Assembly (NCBI GenBank): GCA_003576915.1
Contig: QEVF01000025.1
Span: 1-57,730 of the forward strand
Reading direction: 5' to 3'
Length of the DNA stretch: 57,730 bases
Source: Planctomycetota bacterium
GTDB lineage: Bacteria > Planctomycetota > UBA8742 > UBA2392
In this document: positions 15,864 to 22,910 of the stretch, in pieces
Layout of the letters: each line of letters opens with the position of its first letter
Position numbering within the stretch: position 1 is the stretch's first letter
Made by a program: the position numbers and the translations under genes
Notes under the pieces: model-generated
Database searches by the model: none
The model's input: only the letters and a program-made list of their open reading frames with translations
What the model was told of the DNA's origin: nothing

Positions 15864-15880
15864 ACAAATTGTAAATTACG
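15856..15880. promoter_or_regulatory. 25-bp palindromic operator
   Basis: The arms CGTAATTTACAA (15856-15867) and TTGTAAATTACG (15869-15880) are perfect inverted repeats around a single A. The site is far more AT-rich than its surroundings and sits 10 bp before the CGGAG ribosome-binding site of the sigma gene. The core is TACA-N3-TGTA. The near-zero spacer disfavours an RNA hairpin and favours a dimeric repressor site. The cognate regulator is not identifiable. Confidence 0.75.
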
Positions 15881-15902
15881 AACCTTCTCCCGGAGTTACG
15901 CC

Positions 15903-16775
15903 ATGCCCACCCTTGCACCAGCACCCACCCTTCCGCGTTCCAACTTCTCGCGCGCTTCGGCCCTTTTGCCAAAGGCCTATGTCGTGCCCACGAAACTCAG
16001 CCAACTGACGGAAGCGGACGTCGAGAAGCTCTGGCGCGAGTACAAAGCCGCAGGCGGAGACCGCCTGCGCAACTCCATCATCGAGTGCTATCTGCCCCTG
16101 GTCCGTGTCGTGGCTGAACGCATGCACACCAAACTCCCCAGCCACGTCGACCTCGACGAACTGATCCAGGCGGGCGTGTTCGGCCTCATGGATGCCATTG
16201 ACGGCTTTGACCCTGACCGCGGCGTGAAGTTCGAGGCCTACTGCAAGCAGCGCATCTCGGGCGCCATCCTTGACGACCTGCGCGAACAGGACTTCGCGCC
16301 TCGCCTTGTGCGCACCCACAGCCATCAGCTTGAGCGCGCCTTCAAGGACCTTGAGACGGCCTTGGGGCGTGTACCCACCGAGCAGGAGATGGCCGACAAA
16401 CTGGGCATTTCCCTCGACGAATACGACCGCTGGCTGCGCGAAATCAACAGCGCCAGCATTGTGAGCCTCGATCGTTCTGCCAACGAGGGCGACAGCGAAG
16501 GCAAGGAAGTGCGCCAGATCGACAGCATCGAAGACCTCAAGACCGCCTCGCCCATGAGCGCGCTCGAGAAGAAGGAGCTCATTGAGCTGGCCACCCGTGG
16601 CCTCTCACGCAAAGAGAAGCTGGTCGTGGTGCTCTACTACCTTGAAGAGCTGACCATGAAGGAAATCGGACTGGTGCTCGACCTGAGCGAAAGCCGCGTC
16701 TGCCAGATTCATCACCGCATCGTGTTCAGGCTCAAGCGCCAGCTTGAAAAGGTCCGCGAAGACCTGATGGGGTAG
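15903..16775 (+). CDS. fliA: FliA/WhiG-type RNA polymerase sigma factor (sigma-28 family)
   Basis: This alternative sigma factor directs RNA polymerase to late flagellar/motility promoters in most bacteria. The 290 residues show region 2 (R-N-S-I-I-E-C-Y-L-P-L-V-R, then DELIQAGVFGLMDAI, then FDPDRGVKFEAYCKQRI), region 3 (R-V-P-T-E-Q-E-M-A-D-K-L-G-I) and region 4 (L-T-M-K-E-I-G-L-V-L-D-L-S-E-S-R-V-C-Q-I). An N-terminal extension of about 35 residues precedes region 1.2/2. ATG 15903 has CGGAG 7 nt upstream. It is not next to other flagellar genes, although fliM lies 38 kb away. A regulated promoter with a palindrome precedes it and a strong terminator follows. Confidence 0.9.
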   Translation: MPTLAPAPTLPRSNFSRASALLPKAYVVPTKLSQLTEADVEKLWREYKAAGGDRLRNSIIECYLPLVRVVAERMHTKLPSHVDLDELIQAGVFGLMDAIDGFDPDRGVKFEAYCKQRISGAILDDLREQDFAPRLVRTHSHQLERAFKDLETALGRVPTEQEMADKLGISLDEYDRWLREINSASIVSLDRSANEGDSEGKEVRQIDSIEDLKTASPMSALEKKELIELATRGLSRKEKLVVVLYYLEELTMKEIGLVLDLSESRVCQIHHRIVFRLKRQLEKVREDLMG

Positions 16776-16786
16776 AATCCATGCCG

Positions 16787-16823
16787 CGCTTCGGGGCCGC
16801 CCAATGGCGGCCCCGAAGCGTTT
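16787..16823 (+). terminator. Rho-independent terminator of the sigma gene
   Basis: A 15-bp perfect stem (16787-16801 with 16806-16820) with loop CAAT and a short TTT follows, 12 bp after the stop codon. Confidence 0.8.
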
Positions 16824-16891
16824 GGGACGTTGACCCGGCCCTTTCATGGGGCTAAGCTTCAACTTCCCCGCTTGCCCCCACTGGGCGCAGA

Positions 16892-17272
16892 ATGCGACTC
16901 ACCTTGGCACTACTTTGCCTCCTTGCGACGCTTTACAGCGTGGGGTGCGGCATGTCCGGACCGGGTATTGCCCGCGTTCAAGCTCCCCCGCCGGAAGGTC
17001 AGCGGGCGCAGGCCAGTGTTCCGGGCATCTACCCGGACAAGAGCTGGGTCAACCCCTACCCCGGGCAGGTGGACGCCAACAAGCCTCACCTGAGTGTGGA
17101 CATCTCGGAACGCAAGCTGGGCGAAAGGGCTCTGTCCAAGGACATCACGGTGGACAGCGAGGGCCGCGAGCTGACAGGAGCGGAAGCCCGCCAGGAGAAG
17201 CGCCGCCAGGCCCGGCAGGCAGACCTCAAGCAGCGCATGGGGCTGGGCAGCAGCAAACCCGAAGGCAAGTAG
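16892..17272 (+). CDS. Small lipoprotein of unknown function
   Basis: This 126-residue protein has a short hydrophobic signal (L-T-L-A-L-L-C-L-L-A-T-L-Y-S-V-G-C). The Cys at 19 fits a lipobox, although Ser at -3 is not the preferred residue. The mature part is polar. It has a Pro-rich stretch and then an Arg/Gln/Glu-rich helix (GAEARQEKRRQARQADLKQR). I recognise no family. It lies between the sigma-gene terminator and the M50 protease gene, which starts 69 bp after its stop, and may share a transcript with it. Confidence 0.6.
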   Translation: MRLTLALLCLLATLYSVGCGMSGPGIARVQAPPPEGQRAQASVPGIYPDKSWVNPYPGQVDANKPHLSVDISERKLGERALSKDITVDSEGRELTGAEARQEKRRQARQADLKQRMGLGSSKPEGK

Positions 17273-17341
17273 CCTTGCTCCACGTCATTCGTTGACGGCA
17301 TCCTGAAGCTTGGGGCCGGGAACTTCGTATCATCGCCGGCG

Positions 17342-18418
17342 ATGACCGCACGGCCCACGATCTACCTCGGAACCTGGTTCGGCGTTCAGCTCCGCCTCGA
17401 CTGGTACGTCGTCGTACTCATCGGCCTGCTTTTCGTCTTCAGCCTCGAGGACGCCTCGCGATCGCGCGCCGGCACCTGGGTCGCCGTTGCCCATCTTGTG
17501 CTCCTCTGTGTCCTGTTGTTCTGCATCTTTCTGCACGAAGTGGGGCATGCGGCCATGGCGCGCCTGCGCGGGCACCGCCCCACCATGATCATGTTGTCGT
17601 TCGTGGGCCTGACCTTTTTTGAGGCACGCAAGGCAAAGCCCATCGACGAAACCCTCATTGCCCTCGCGGGACCGGCCATGAACTTCATCATCGGCCTGCT
17701 GCTGCTGCCCTTTGCCATTCTGGTGTTGGCCGCGCGGGGCCAGGATCCGCTTTTCAGTCAGGCGTCCATTGCGACATGGAAGGGCTTTCTGGCAGCGCTT
17801 TCGCTGCTCAATTTCATCGTTGCAGTCGGCAATCTGATGCCGCTGTGGCCCGCTGACGGCGCCCGCGCGGTGCGCGGCTTCTTTGCAAACCGGCGCGGCT
17901 TTGTGGAGGGGACTTTGCGGGCTGTGCGCGTCAGCCACGGACTCTGGCTCATCGCCGCGGGACTCTCCGTCGGGATGCTTGCCCTGAGGAGCTGGATACT
18001 GAAGCTGGCCGGCGCCGAGAACGACCCGGCCGCAAGCCCCCTTTCCATGTTCATGATTTATCAGTTCGCCGTCCTGTTTCTGGCGGCCATGGGCATCTAC
18101 TATGGGTGGGCTGAAGCGCGGCGGGTACGCAGGCTTGGTGATGCCGCGCGCGAGGTGGTAGGACCGCCCCCGGAGTTCATGCCGCGTGCCGCACGGCCGG
18201 AAAAGTCGGCCGTCGTGAACGCGGAGGTGGTGTCCGGAGGGCGAGAGCCCTCCCCCGCCCCCGGCGCCTCTCTGGGAGAGAAGGTTCAGGCCGCCAAAAC
18301 CGCTGCCACGGCACTCTGGGGCGTCGCCAAGCTCACGGGCAAGGGGGCGGGTTGGTTTGCCAAACAGGGCATCAAGCTGGCAGGCGAGGCCATGAAGGAC
18401 AAAGAGGACAAGAAGTAG
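17342..18418 (+). CDS. M50-family site-2 membrane metalloprotease
   Basis: This is an intramembrane zinc protease that cleaves transmembrane substrates such as anti-sigma factors or signal peptides. The 358 residues contain the zinc motif HEVGH (65-69) in the first catalytic helix and N-L-M-P-L-W-P-A-D-G (164-173), the second signature with the third zinc ligand Asp172. There are about five or six hydrophobic helices, then a cytoplasmic tail of about 100 residues rich in Lys and Ala. No PDZ domain is inserted, so it belongs to the SpoIVFB/archaeal-like rather than the RseP-like subgroup. Its substrate is unknown. The nearby FliA-type sigma gene is not an obvious partner. Confidence 0.86.
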   Translation: MTARPTIYLGTWFGVQLRLDWYVVVLIGLLFVFSLEDASRSRAGTWVAVAHLVLLCVLLFCIFLHEVGHAAMARLRGHRPTMIMLSFVGLTFFEARKAKPIDETLIALAGPAMNFIIGLLLLPFAILVLAARGQDPLFSQASIATWKGFLAALSLLNFIVAVGNLMPLWPADGARAVRGFFANRRGFVEGTLRAVRVSHGLWLIAAGLSVGMLALRSWILKLAGAENDPAASPLSMFMIYQFAVLFLAAMGIYYGWAEARRVRRLGDAAREVVGPPPEFMPRAARPEKSAVVNAEVVSGGREPSPAPGASLGEKVQAAKTAATALWGVAKLTGKGAGWFAKQGIKLAGEAMKDKEDKK

Positions 18419-18463
18419 CGGCAGGCCGGGCAGGTCATGAGGTGAGTCAAGGACGAGGCGTAG

Positions 18464-18691
18464 ATGGCATCCAAATCACTCAGGTTTCTATTTGATGGCG
18501 GTGCTGGCCTTGCGGTCGAGGCCATGGCGGTTCCGTCAGCCGAGGCGGCGCGGGACGCCTATGCCCGCTTTGTCAGCGGCAAGGGAGAGCACGTCTTGAC
18601 CCTGATCGTGCCCAGCGAAGGCGGGCAGGACGAGTTCATCATCGACCTGCGCAAGGTCGTGGCGCTGCACGTGGCCAGTGAGGGGCAATAG
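18464..18691 (+). CDS. Small hypothetical protein preceding moaE
   Basis: This 75-residue soluble protein has a compact alpha/beta look (K-S-L-R-F-L-F-D-G, then H-V-L-T-L-I-V-P-S, then EFIIDLRKVVALHV). The stop is 3 bp before the moaE start, so translation is probably coupled. MoaD, the sulfur carrier that partners MoaE, is expected in such a position. This protein lacks the C-terminal Gly-Gly that MoaD needs, so I do not call it MoaD. Function unknown. Confidence 0.55.
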   Translation: MASKSLRFLFDGGAGLAVEAMAVPSAEAARDAYARFVSGKGEHVLTLIVPSEGGQDEFIIDLRKVVALHVASEGQ

Positions 18692-18694
18692 CCC

Positions 18695-19135
18695 ATGGTC
18701 GAAGCCCGCCTGACCGACCAGCCCATCAATGTCAACGCCCTGCTGGGCGAGTTGCAGGCGCCGGACAACGGGGCGTATCTGGTCTTCCTTGGCACCGTTC
18801 GCAACCACCACCAGGGGCGCGCCGTGGAATGCATCTTCTACGAGGCCTACGCCCAGATGGCGCTTCGCGAGCTTCAGCGCATCGCCCGGGAAGTCGCAGA
18901 CCAGTTCAACCTGACGCAACTGCTGATCGTGCACCGCGTCGGTCTGCACAAGATCGGGGATGCTTCCCTGGCCGTGATAGTCGGCAGCCACCATCGCCCC
19001 GCAGCCTACGACGCCAGCCGCTTGGTGGTCGAACGCATCAAGAAGGACGTGCCCATCTGGAAGCGCGAGTTCTTCTCAGATGGAAGCGTGGACTGGGTGC
19101 TCGCCGACAAACTCGTGCGTTCTGAACGCGCCTGA
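18695..19135 (+). CDS. moaE: Molybdopterin synthase catalytic subunit
   Basis: MoaE uses sulfur from thiocarboxylated MoaD to turn precursor Z (cPMP) into molybdopterin in the cytoplasm. The 146 residues carry the family motifs: V-F-L-G-T-V-R-N-H near 30, Y-E-A-Y, V-H-R-V-G then I-G-D-A-S-L-A-V-I-V, the S-H-H-R-P-A-A-Y-D-A segment, and the catalytic K-K-D-V-P-I-W-K-R-E. The length is normal. No other moa/mog genes are adjacent except the small upstream ORF. The gene ends before a strong terminator shared with the convergent dehydrogenase gene. Confidence 0.92.
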   Translation: MVEARLTDQPINVNALLGELQAPDNGAYLVFLGTVRNHHQGRAVECIFYEAYAQMALRELQRIAREVADQFNLTQLLIVHRVGLHKIGDASLAVIVGSHHRPAAYDASRLVVERIKKDVPIWKREFFSDGSVDWVLADKLVRSERA

Positions 19136-19193
19136 ACGCCGGCCCGAGCCCCGCCCGGCAGGACTCCCGCACCAAGGCGACTTCCCAGAAGGT

Positions 19194-19255
19194 CGTTGAA
19201 AAAGTGGCATCCGGCCACTTTTTCAACGCGGTCGGGCCAAAGTGAATCTGGCCCG
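19194..19255. terminator. Bidirectional terminator pair between moaE and the dehydrogenase
   Basis: The first hairpin is a 15-bp perfect stem (19194-19208 with 19214-19228) with a 5-nt loop and A5/T5 tracts in the arms. The second is a 7-bp stem (19233-19239 with 19249-19255). They occupy the gap between convergent stops at 19135 and 19261. Confidence 0.8.
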
Positions 19256-19260
19256 GCCTG

Positions 19261-20817
19261 CTAGTAATCCAGCTTCTCGCTGACCACTTTGGCCTGCGTG
19301 AACAGAAGCAGGTAGTCACGACCGCCGGCCTTGCTGTCAGTGCCGGACATGTTGAACCCGCCAAAGGGGTGGGCTCCCACCAGCGCGCCCGTACATTTGC
19401 GATTGAAGTACAGGTTGCCCGCATGGAAGTCGCGCCGCGCCAGCTCAAGGTGCTCGCGGCTCTTGGAATAGACCGCGCCGGTCAGGCCGTATTCGCTGCT
19501 GTTGACGATATCCAGACCTTCCTGGTAGCTGCCCACGCGCAGGCAGGCGAGCACGGGTCCGAAAATCTCTTCACAATGGATGCGGGCATCCGGCTTCACC
19601 TCGCCGAAGATGGTGGGCTGGATGAAGTGGCCCTCGGCGCTTCCCGCCGCCCCACCCAGCAGAAGCTTGGCCTCCTTCTTGCCGACCTCGATGTAGTTCA
19701 TGATCGTGTTCTTCGCCTTGGCGTCGATCACGGGCCCCATGAAATTGTCGAGGTCCTCCACGGGCCCGACCTTGAGCAGCCTGGCGCGCTCCACCAGTCT
19801 CGGAACGATGGCGTCATAGGACTTGCCAACGAAAATCGCCCGCGAACAGGCGCTGCACTTCTGACCCTGGAATCCAAAGGCGGACGACAGCACTCCCGCA
19901 AGCGCCGCCTCATAGTCACTGTGCTCGTCGACCAGAATCGCGTCCTTGCCGCCCATCTCGAGAATCGCCCGCTTCAGCCAGATCTGGCCGGGAGCCACTT
20001 TGCCGCACTTCTCCTGGATGCCCAGCCCCACGCCCTTGCTGCCGGTAAAGGCCACGGCGCGTGTGAGAGGGTGGTCCACCAGGGCGTTGCCAACGTCGCT
20101 GCCGGCGCCCGGCACAAAGTTCACCACGCCGGCAGGAAGGCCGGCTTCCTCCAGCACTTCCATGAAGCGCGCCGCCACCAGAGGTGTGTTGCTCGCGGGC
20201 TTGAGACAGACGGTGTTGCCGGTCACGAACGCGGCTACCGTCATGCCGGCCATGATCGCCAGCGGGAAATTCCAGGGGGGGATGACCGTCACCACGCCCA
20301 GCGGAATGTAATAGAGGTGGTTCTCTTCGCCCAACACCTCCGTCAGAGGTTGCCTCTCGGCTTGAAGGCGGATGGCTTCCCGCGCGTAGAATTCGCAGAA
20401 GTCGATGGCCTCGGCCGTGTCACCGTCGGCCTCGGTCCAGCTCTTGCCGGCCTCCAGCACGAGGTAAGCATTGAACTCGTCGCGATACTTCCGCAGCAGA
20501 GCCGCCGCACGCAGCACAATGCGGGCGCGCATCATGGGGTCGGTCTTGCGCCAGTAATTCAGATAGGTCTGGTGAGCGCCTTCCACCGCACGTTTGGCAA
20601 CTTCCGCGCTGGCCGCCACGCAACGACCCAGCAGTTCCTTCGTATTGCTGGGGTTGAAGCGCTCGATGGTCTGACCGTCCTTGTCCACTTCGCCGTTGAC
20701 GCGCAGCGGGCGCACTTCCTTGGCGCGCTCGCGCACTTTGACAAATCCCGCGTGCATCGAGCGCTTGCGCTCTTCGCTCCACGTCATCGTGATCGGCTCA
20801 TTCCGAAATGGCTGCAT
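19261..20817 (-). CDS. rocA: L-glutamate gamma-semialdehyde (1-pyrroline-5-carboxylate) dehydrogenase
   Basis: This enzyme oxidises glutamate semialdehyde to glutamate with NAD, the second step of proline/arginine breakdown. The 518-residue protein matches the stand-alone RocA-type length (about 515). Landmarks are V-I-P-P-W-N-F-P-L-A-I, C-L-K-P-A-S-N-T-P, A-F-T-G-S-K-G-V-G, the E-M-G-G-K-D-A segment with the catalytic Glu, F-Q-G-Q-K-C-S-A-C-S-R with the nucleophile Cys, and E-I-F-G-P-V-L. I place the start at ATG 20817, 3 nt after an AGGAGGAAG box. An in-frame ATG at 20877 has no such site. No proline dehydrogenase gene is adjacent. The divergent neighbour is an amine oxidase, 143 bp away. 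Confidence 0.88.
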   Translation of the reverse strand: MQPFRNEPITMTWSEERKRSMHAGFVKVRERAKEVRPLRVNGEVDKDGQTIERFNPSNTKELLGRCVAASAEVAKRAVEGAHQTYLNYWRKTDPMMRARIVLRAAALLRKYRDEFNAYLVLEAGKSWTEADGDTAEAIDFCEFYAREAIRLQAERQPLTEVLGEENHLYYIPLGVVTVIPPWNFPLAIMAGMTVAAFVTGNTVCLKPASNTPLVAARFMEVLEEAGLPAGVVNFVPGAGSDVGNALVDHPLTRAVAFTGSKGVGLGIQEKCGKVAPGQIWLKRAILEMGGKDAILVDEHSDYEAALAGVLSSAFGFQGQKCSACSRAIFVGKSYDAIVPRLVERARLLKVGPVEDLDNFMGPVIDAKAKNTIMNYIEVGKKEAKLLLGGAAGSAEGHFIQPTIFGEVKPDARIHCEEIFGPVLACLRVGSYQEGLDIVNSSEYGLTGAVYSKSREHLELARRDFHAGNLYFNRKCTGALVGAHPFGGFNMSGTDSKAGGRDYLLLFTQAKVVSEKLDY

Positions 20818-20960
20818 GACTTCCTCCTCTGGCACGACTTTACCGCTATTCAATAGCGCGGCAACAGACAGTACCAACGCCTGCCGGCAGCGCGGTGGTA
20901 AAGCCGTTCAACGTGAAAGAGCCTCCTGCTAATGTCGCGCGTATAACAGTCGGAGCCGCC

Positions 20961-22490
20961 ATGTCCCACAGCCCCCTCTTCAGCCGCCTCAAGCATGCCC
21001 TGCGTCAGGCCCGCCTCGAAGGGCTGAACCGCAGCGGCCCCAACGGACCGCGCCCTGACGCGCCTGTCCGCCTGACGCGGCGCGGATTTTTGAGCGCGGC
21101 CATCATGGGATCTGGCGCCCTTCTCGCCGGATGCGCCCTGACGCCGGTGGATGCACCCCAAAAACCCGGCGCCCCGCGCGTAGCCATTGTCGGCGCCGGA
21201 CTTGCCGGCCTCAACTGCGCCTATCAACTCAAGAAGTCCGGGCTGAGAGCCACGATCTTTGAAGCCTCGGATCGAGCGGGCGGCCGCTGTTACAGCAAAA
21301 CCGGCCTGCTCAACGCAGGCCAGACCGCGGAGCTTGGCGGGGAGTTCATCGACACCGGACACGCAGACATGCTGGCCCTGTGCAGGGAGCTTGGCCTTTC
21401 CCTCCTCGACATGAGCCAGGACAGCGCCGTCATAAACGAGGCCTATTTCCTTGACGGCCGGCATTACAGCGAAGGCGAGGTCATCGAGGCCTTCAAGGCG
21501 TTCGTGCCTCGCCTGGAGGCCGACGTCGCCGCCATGGAGACGCCCGAGGGCCTGGCGCGACTGGACGCATGGAGTCTGCGCACTTACCTGGATGCCATCG
21601 CCTGCACCGGCTGGCTGCGCAAGCTGCTTGTAGCGGCCTTTGTGACCGAGTTCGGCCTCGACGACGACGCCCAGACCTGCCTCAACCTCATCTCGATGAT
21701 CGGCACAGACCTGTCGGAGGGATTCAAGGTCTTCGGGGAAAGTGACGAGCGCTTCAAGGTCGTCGGCGGCAACCAGCAGGTGGCCCTTGGCCTGGCTCAA
21801 CGCCTCGAAGGCCAAATCGAGTTCGGAAGACGTCTCACGCGCCTTAGCCGGCAGGGCAGCGCCTTTCGCCTCGAATTTGACAAAGGCGAAGCTTCTGCTG
21901 ACCTGGTCGTGCTCGCTCTGCCCTTCACGCTGCTGCGCGAGGTGGAAGTCAAGCTCGATTTGCCGGCGCAGAAATGGCGGGCCATACGCGAGTTGAGCTA
22001 CGGCATGTGCACCAAGGTCATGCTGGGCACCACGTCACGGCCCTGGCGCCAGCAGGGCTACTCGGGAAGCGTCTACAGTGACCAGCCCTTCCAGTTGGCA
22101 TGGGATAACGCGCGGCTGCAGGCAGGCTCGGGCGCGGGCATCACCCTTTACTCGGGCGGAAGCGCGGCCATGCGCGCCGGGGAAGGCTCCGTGCAGGAGG
22201 CGCTCAAGCGACTCCTGCCCGGCCTGGAACTCGCCTTTCCAGGAGTGACTCAGGCAGGCAACCAGCATCTGCACCGCATGCATTGGCCCGCACATCCCCT
22301 GGCTCGCTGCGCCTACTCCGCCTACACCGTCGGCCAGTGGAGCACGCTTTCGGGCCACGAGTTTGAACCCGTAGGCGACCTCTATTTCTGCGGCGAGCAC
22401 TGCAGCGAAGACTTCCAGGGCTTCCTCAACGGAGCGGCTGAAACGGGCCGCCGCGCCGCCGAGCTCATTGCCGCCGCCGTCCAAGGCTGA
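20961..22490 (+). CDS. Tat-exported flavin amine oxidase
   Basis: This FAD-dependent amine oxidase/protoporphyrinogen oxidase-fold protein probably oxidises an amine or polyamine outside the cytoplasm. Of 509 residues, the N-terminus has a twin-arginine signal (T-R-R-G-F-L-S-A-A, Arg40-Arg41) ending in L-L-A-G-C58, so it may be a Tat lipoprotein. Then comes the dinucleotide-binding motif VGAGLAGLNCAYQLK (77-91), E-A-S-D-R-A-G-G-R, and a C-terminal flavin motif (G-D-L-Y-F-C-G-E-H-C-S, then F-L-N-G-A-A-E-T-G-R-R-A-A). ATG 20961 fits the Tat signal; an upstream ATG at 20895 would bury it. The divergent partner makes glutamate from proline, but I see no direct pathway link. Confidence 0.85.
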   Translation: MSHSPLFSRLKHALRQARLEGLNRSGPNGPRPDAPVRLTRRGFLSAAIMGSGALLAGCALTPVDAPQKPGAPRVAIVGAGLAGLNCAYQLKKSGLRATIFEASDRAGGRCYSKTGLLNAGQTAELGGEFIDTGHADMLALCRELGLSLLDMSQDSAVINEAYFLDGRHYSEGEVIEAFKAFVPRLEADVAAMETPEGLARLDAWSLRTYLDAIACTGWLRKLLVAAFVTEFGLDDDAQTCLNLISMIGTDLSEGFKVFGESDERFKVVGGNQQVALGLAQRLEGQIEFGRRLTRLSRQGSAFRLEFDKGEASADLVVLALPFTLLREVEVKLDLPAQKWRAIRELSYGMCTKVMLGTTSRPWRQQGYSGSVYSDQPFQLAWDNARLQAGSGAGITLYSGGSAAMRAGEGSVQEALKRLLPGLELAFPGVTQAGNQHLHRMHWPAHPLARCAYSAYTVGQWSTLSGHEFEPVGDLYFCGEHCSEDFQGFLNGAAETGRRAAELIAAAVQG

Positions 22491-22523
22491 GATTCCCGCA
22501 GGGCGCGGCCGGAAACGGAGCGC

Positions 22524-22679
22524 ATGCTGCCGGGCCTGCTCCCCTGGGCGACGGTCACAGGCGTGACAAGCGCCAAGGTCATCGACCACAAACGGCTCTA
22601 CGTTTCCGGCGCGGAACTGCACCAAGCGTGTACGCAAGCCTGTTCAGCGCCGAAGGCAAAAGAAGGCGCGGCGTCCTGA
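22524..22679 (+). CDS. Possible 51-codon ORF (weak)
   Basis: ATG 22524 follows a GGAG by about 5 nt and opens 51 codons to TGA at 22677. The peptide (L-P-G-L-L-P-W-A-T-V-T-G, then V-I-D-H-K-R-L-Y-V-S-G) has no family I recognise. It fills much of the gap between the amine oxidase gene and tRNA-Val and could equally be untranslated 3' sequence. Confidence 0.2.
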   Translation: MLPGLLPWATVTGVTSAKVIDHKRLYVSGAELHQACTQACSAPKAKEGAAS

Positions 22680-22695
22680 GGATCGAACGCCGCGC
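22666..22695. terminator. Stem-loop between amine oxidase and tRNA-Val
   Basis: A 9-bp perfect GC-rich stem (22666-22674 with 22687-22695) has a 12-nt loop. It lies 8 bp beyond the tRNA-Val CCA end, so it may terminate the minus-strand tRNA transcript and the plus-strand gene. Confidence 0.45.
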
Positions 22696-22703
22696 AACTT
22701 AGA

Positions 22704-22780
22704 TGGTAGGCCGTATAGGACTCGAACCTATGACCTCTACCGTGTCAAGGTAGCGCTCTAGCCAACTGAGCTAACGGCCC
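22704..22780 (-). tRNA. tRNA-Val (anticodon GAC), CCA encoded
   Basis: The reverse strand gives a full cloverleaf. The acceptor strands are 22774-22780 and 22708-22714 with one terminal G-U pair. The anticodon stem CTACC/GGTAG encloses loop TTGACAC, anticodon GAC (22746-22744). The T arm is TATAG/CTATA around GTTCGAGTC-type bases. The discriminator is A at 22707 and the encoded CCA is 22706-22704. Confidence 0.95.
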
Positions 22781-22910
22781 ATTCTGATGCGGCTGGCCGG
22801 CCTGCGCCGGGGACGCGAAGAGTATCAGCGCGGGTCCTTTCGTCAACCCGTCAATCGAGGCTGGCCCACGGCGTTCCGGCTCTTGTGCGGCGCCAGGGCG
22901 TTTTCCTGCG

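Noticed and set aside
18464..18691. MoaD
   Set aside because: No C-terminal Gly-Gly and no ubiquitin-like pattern I could recognise.
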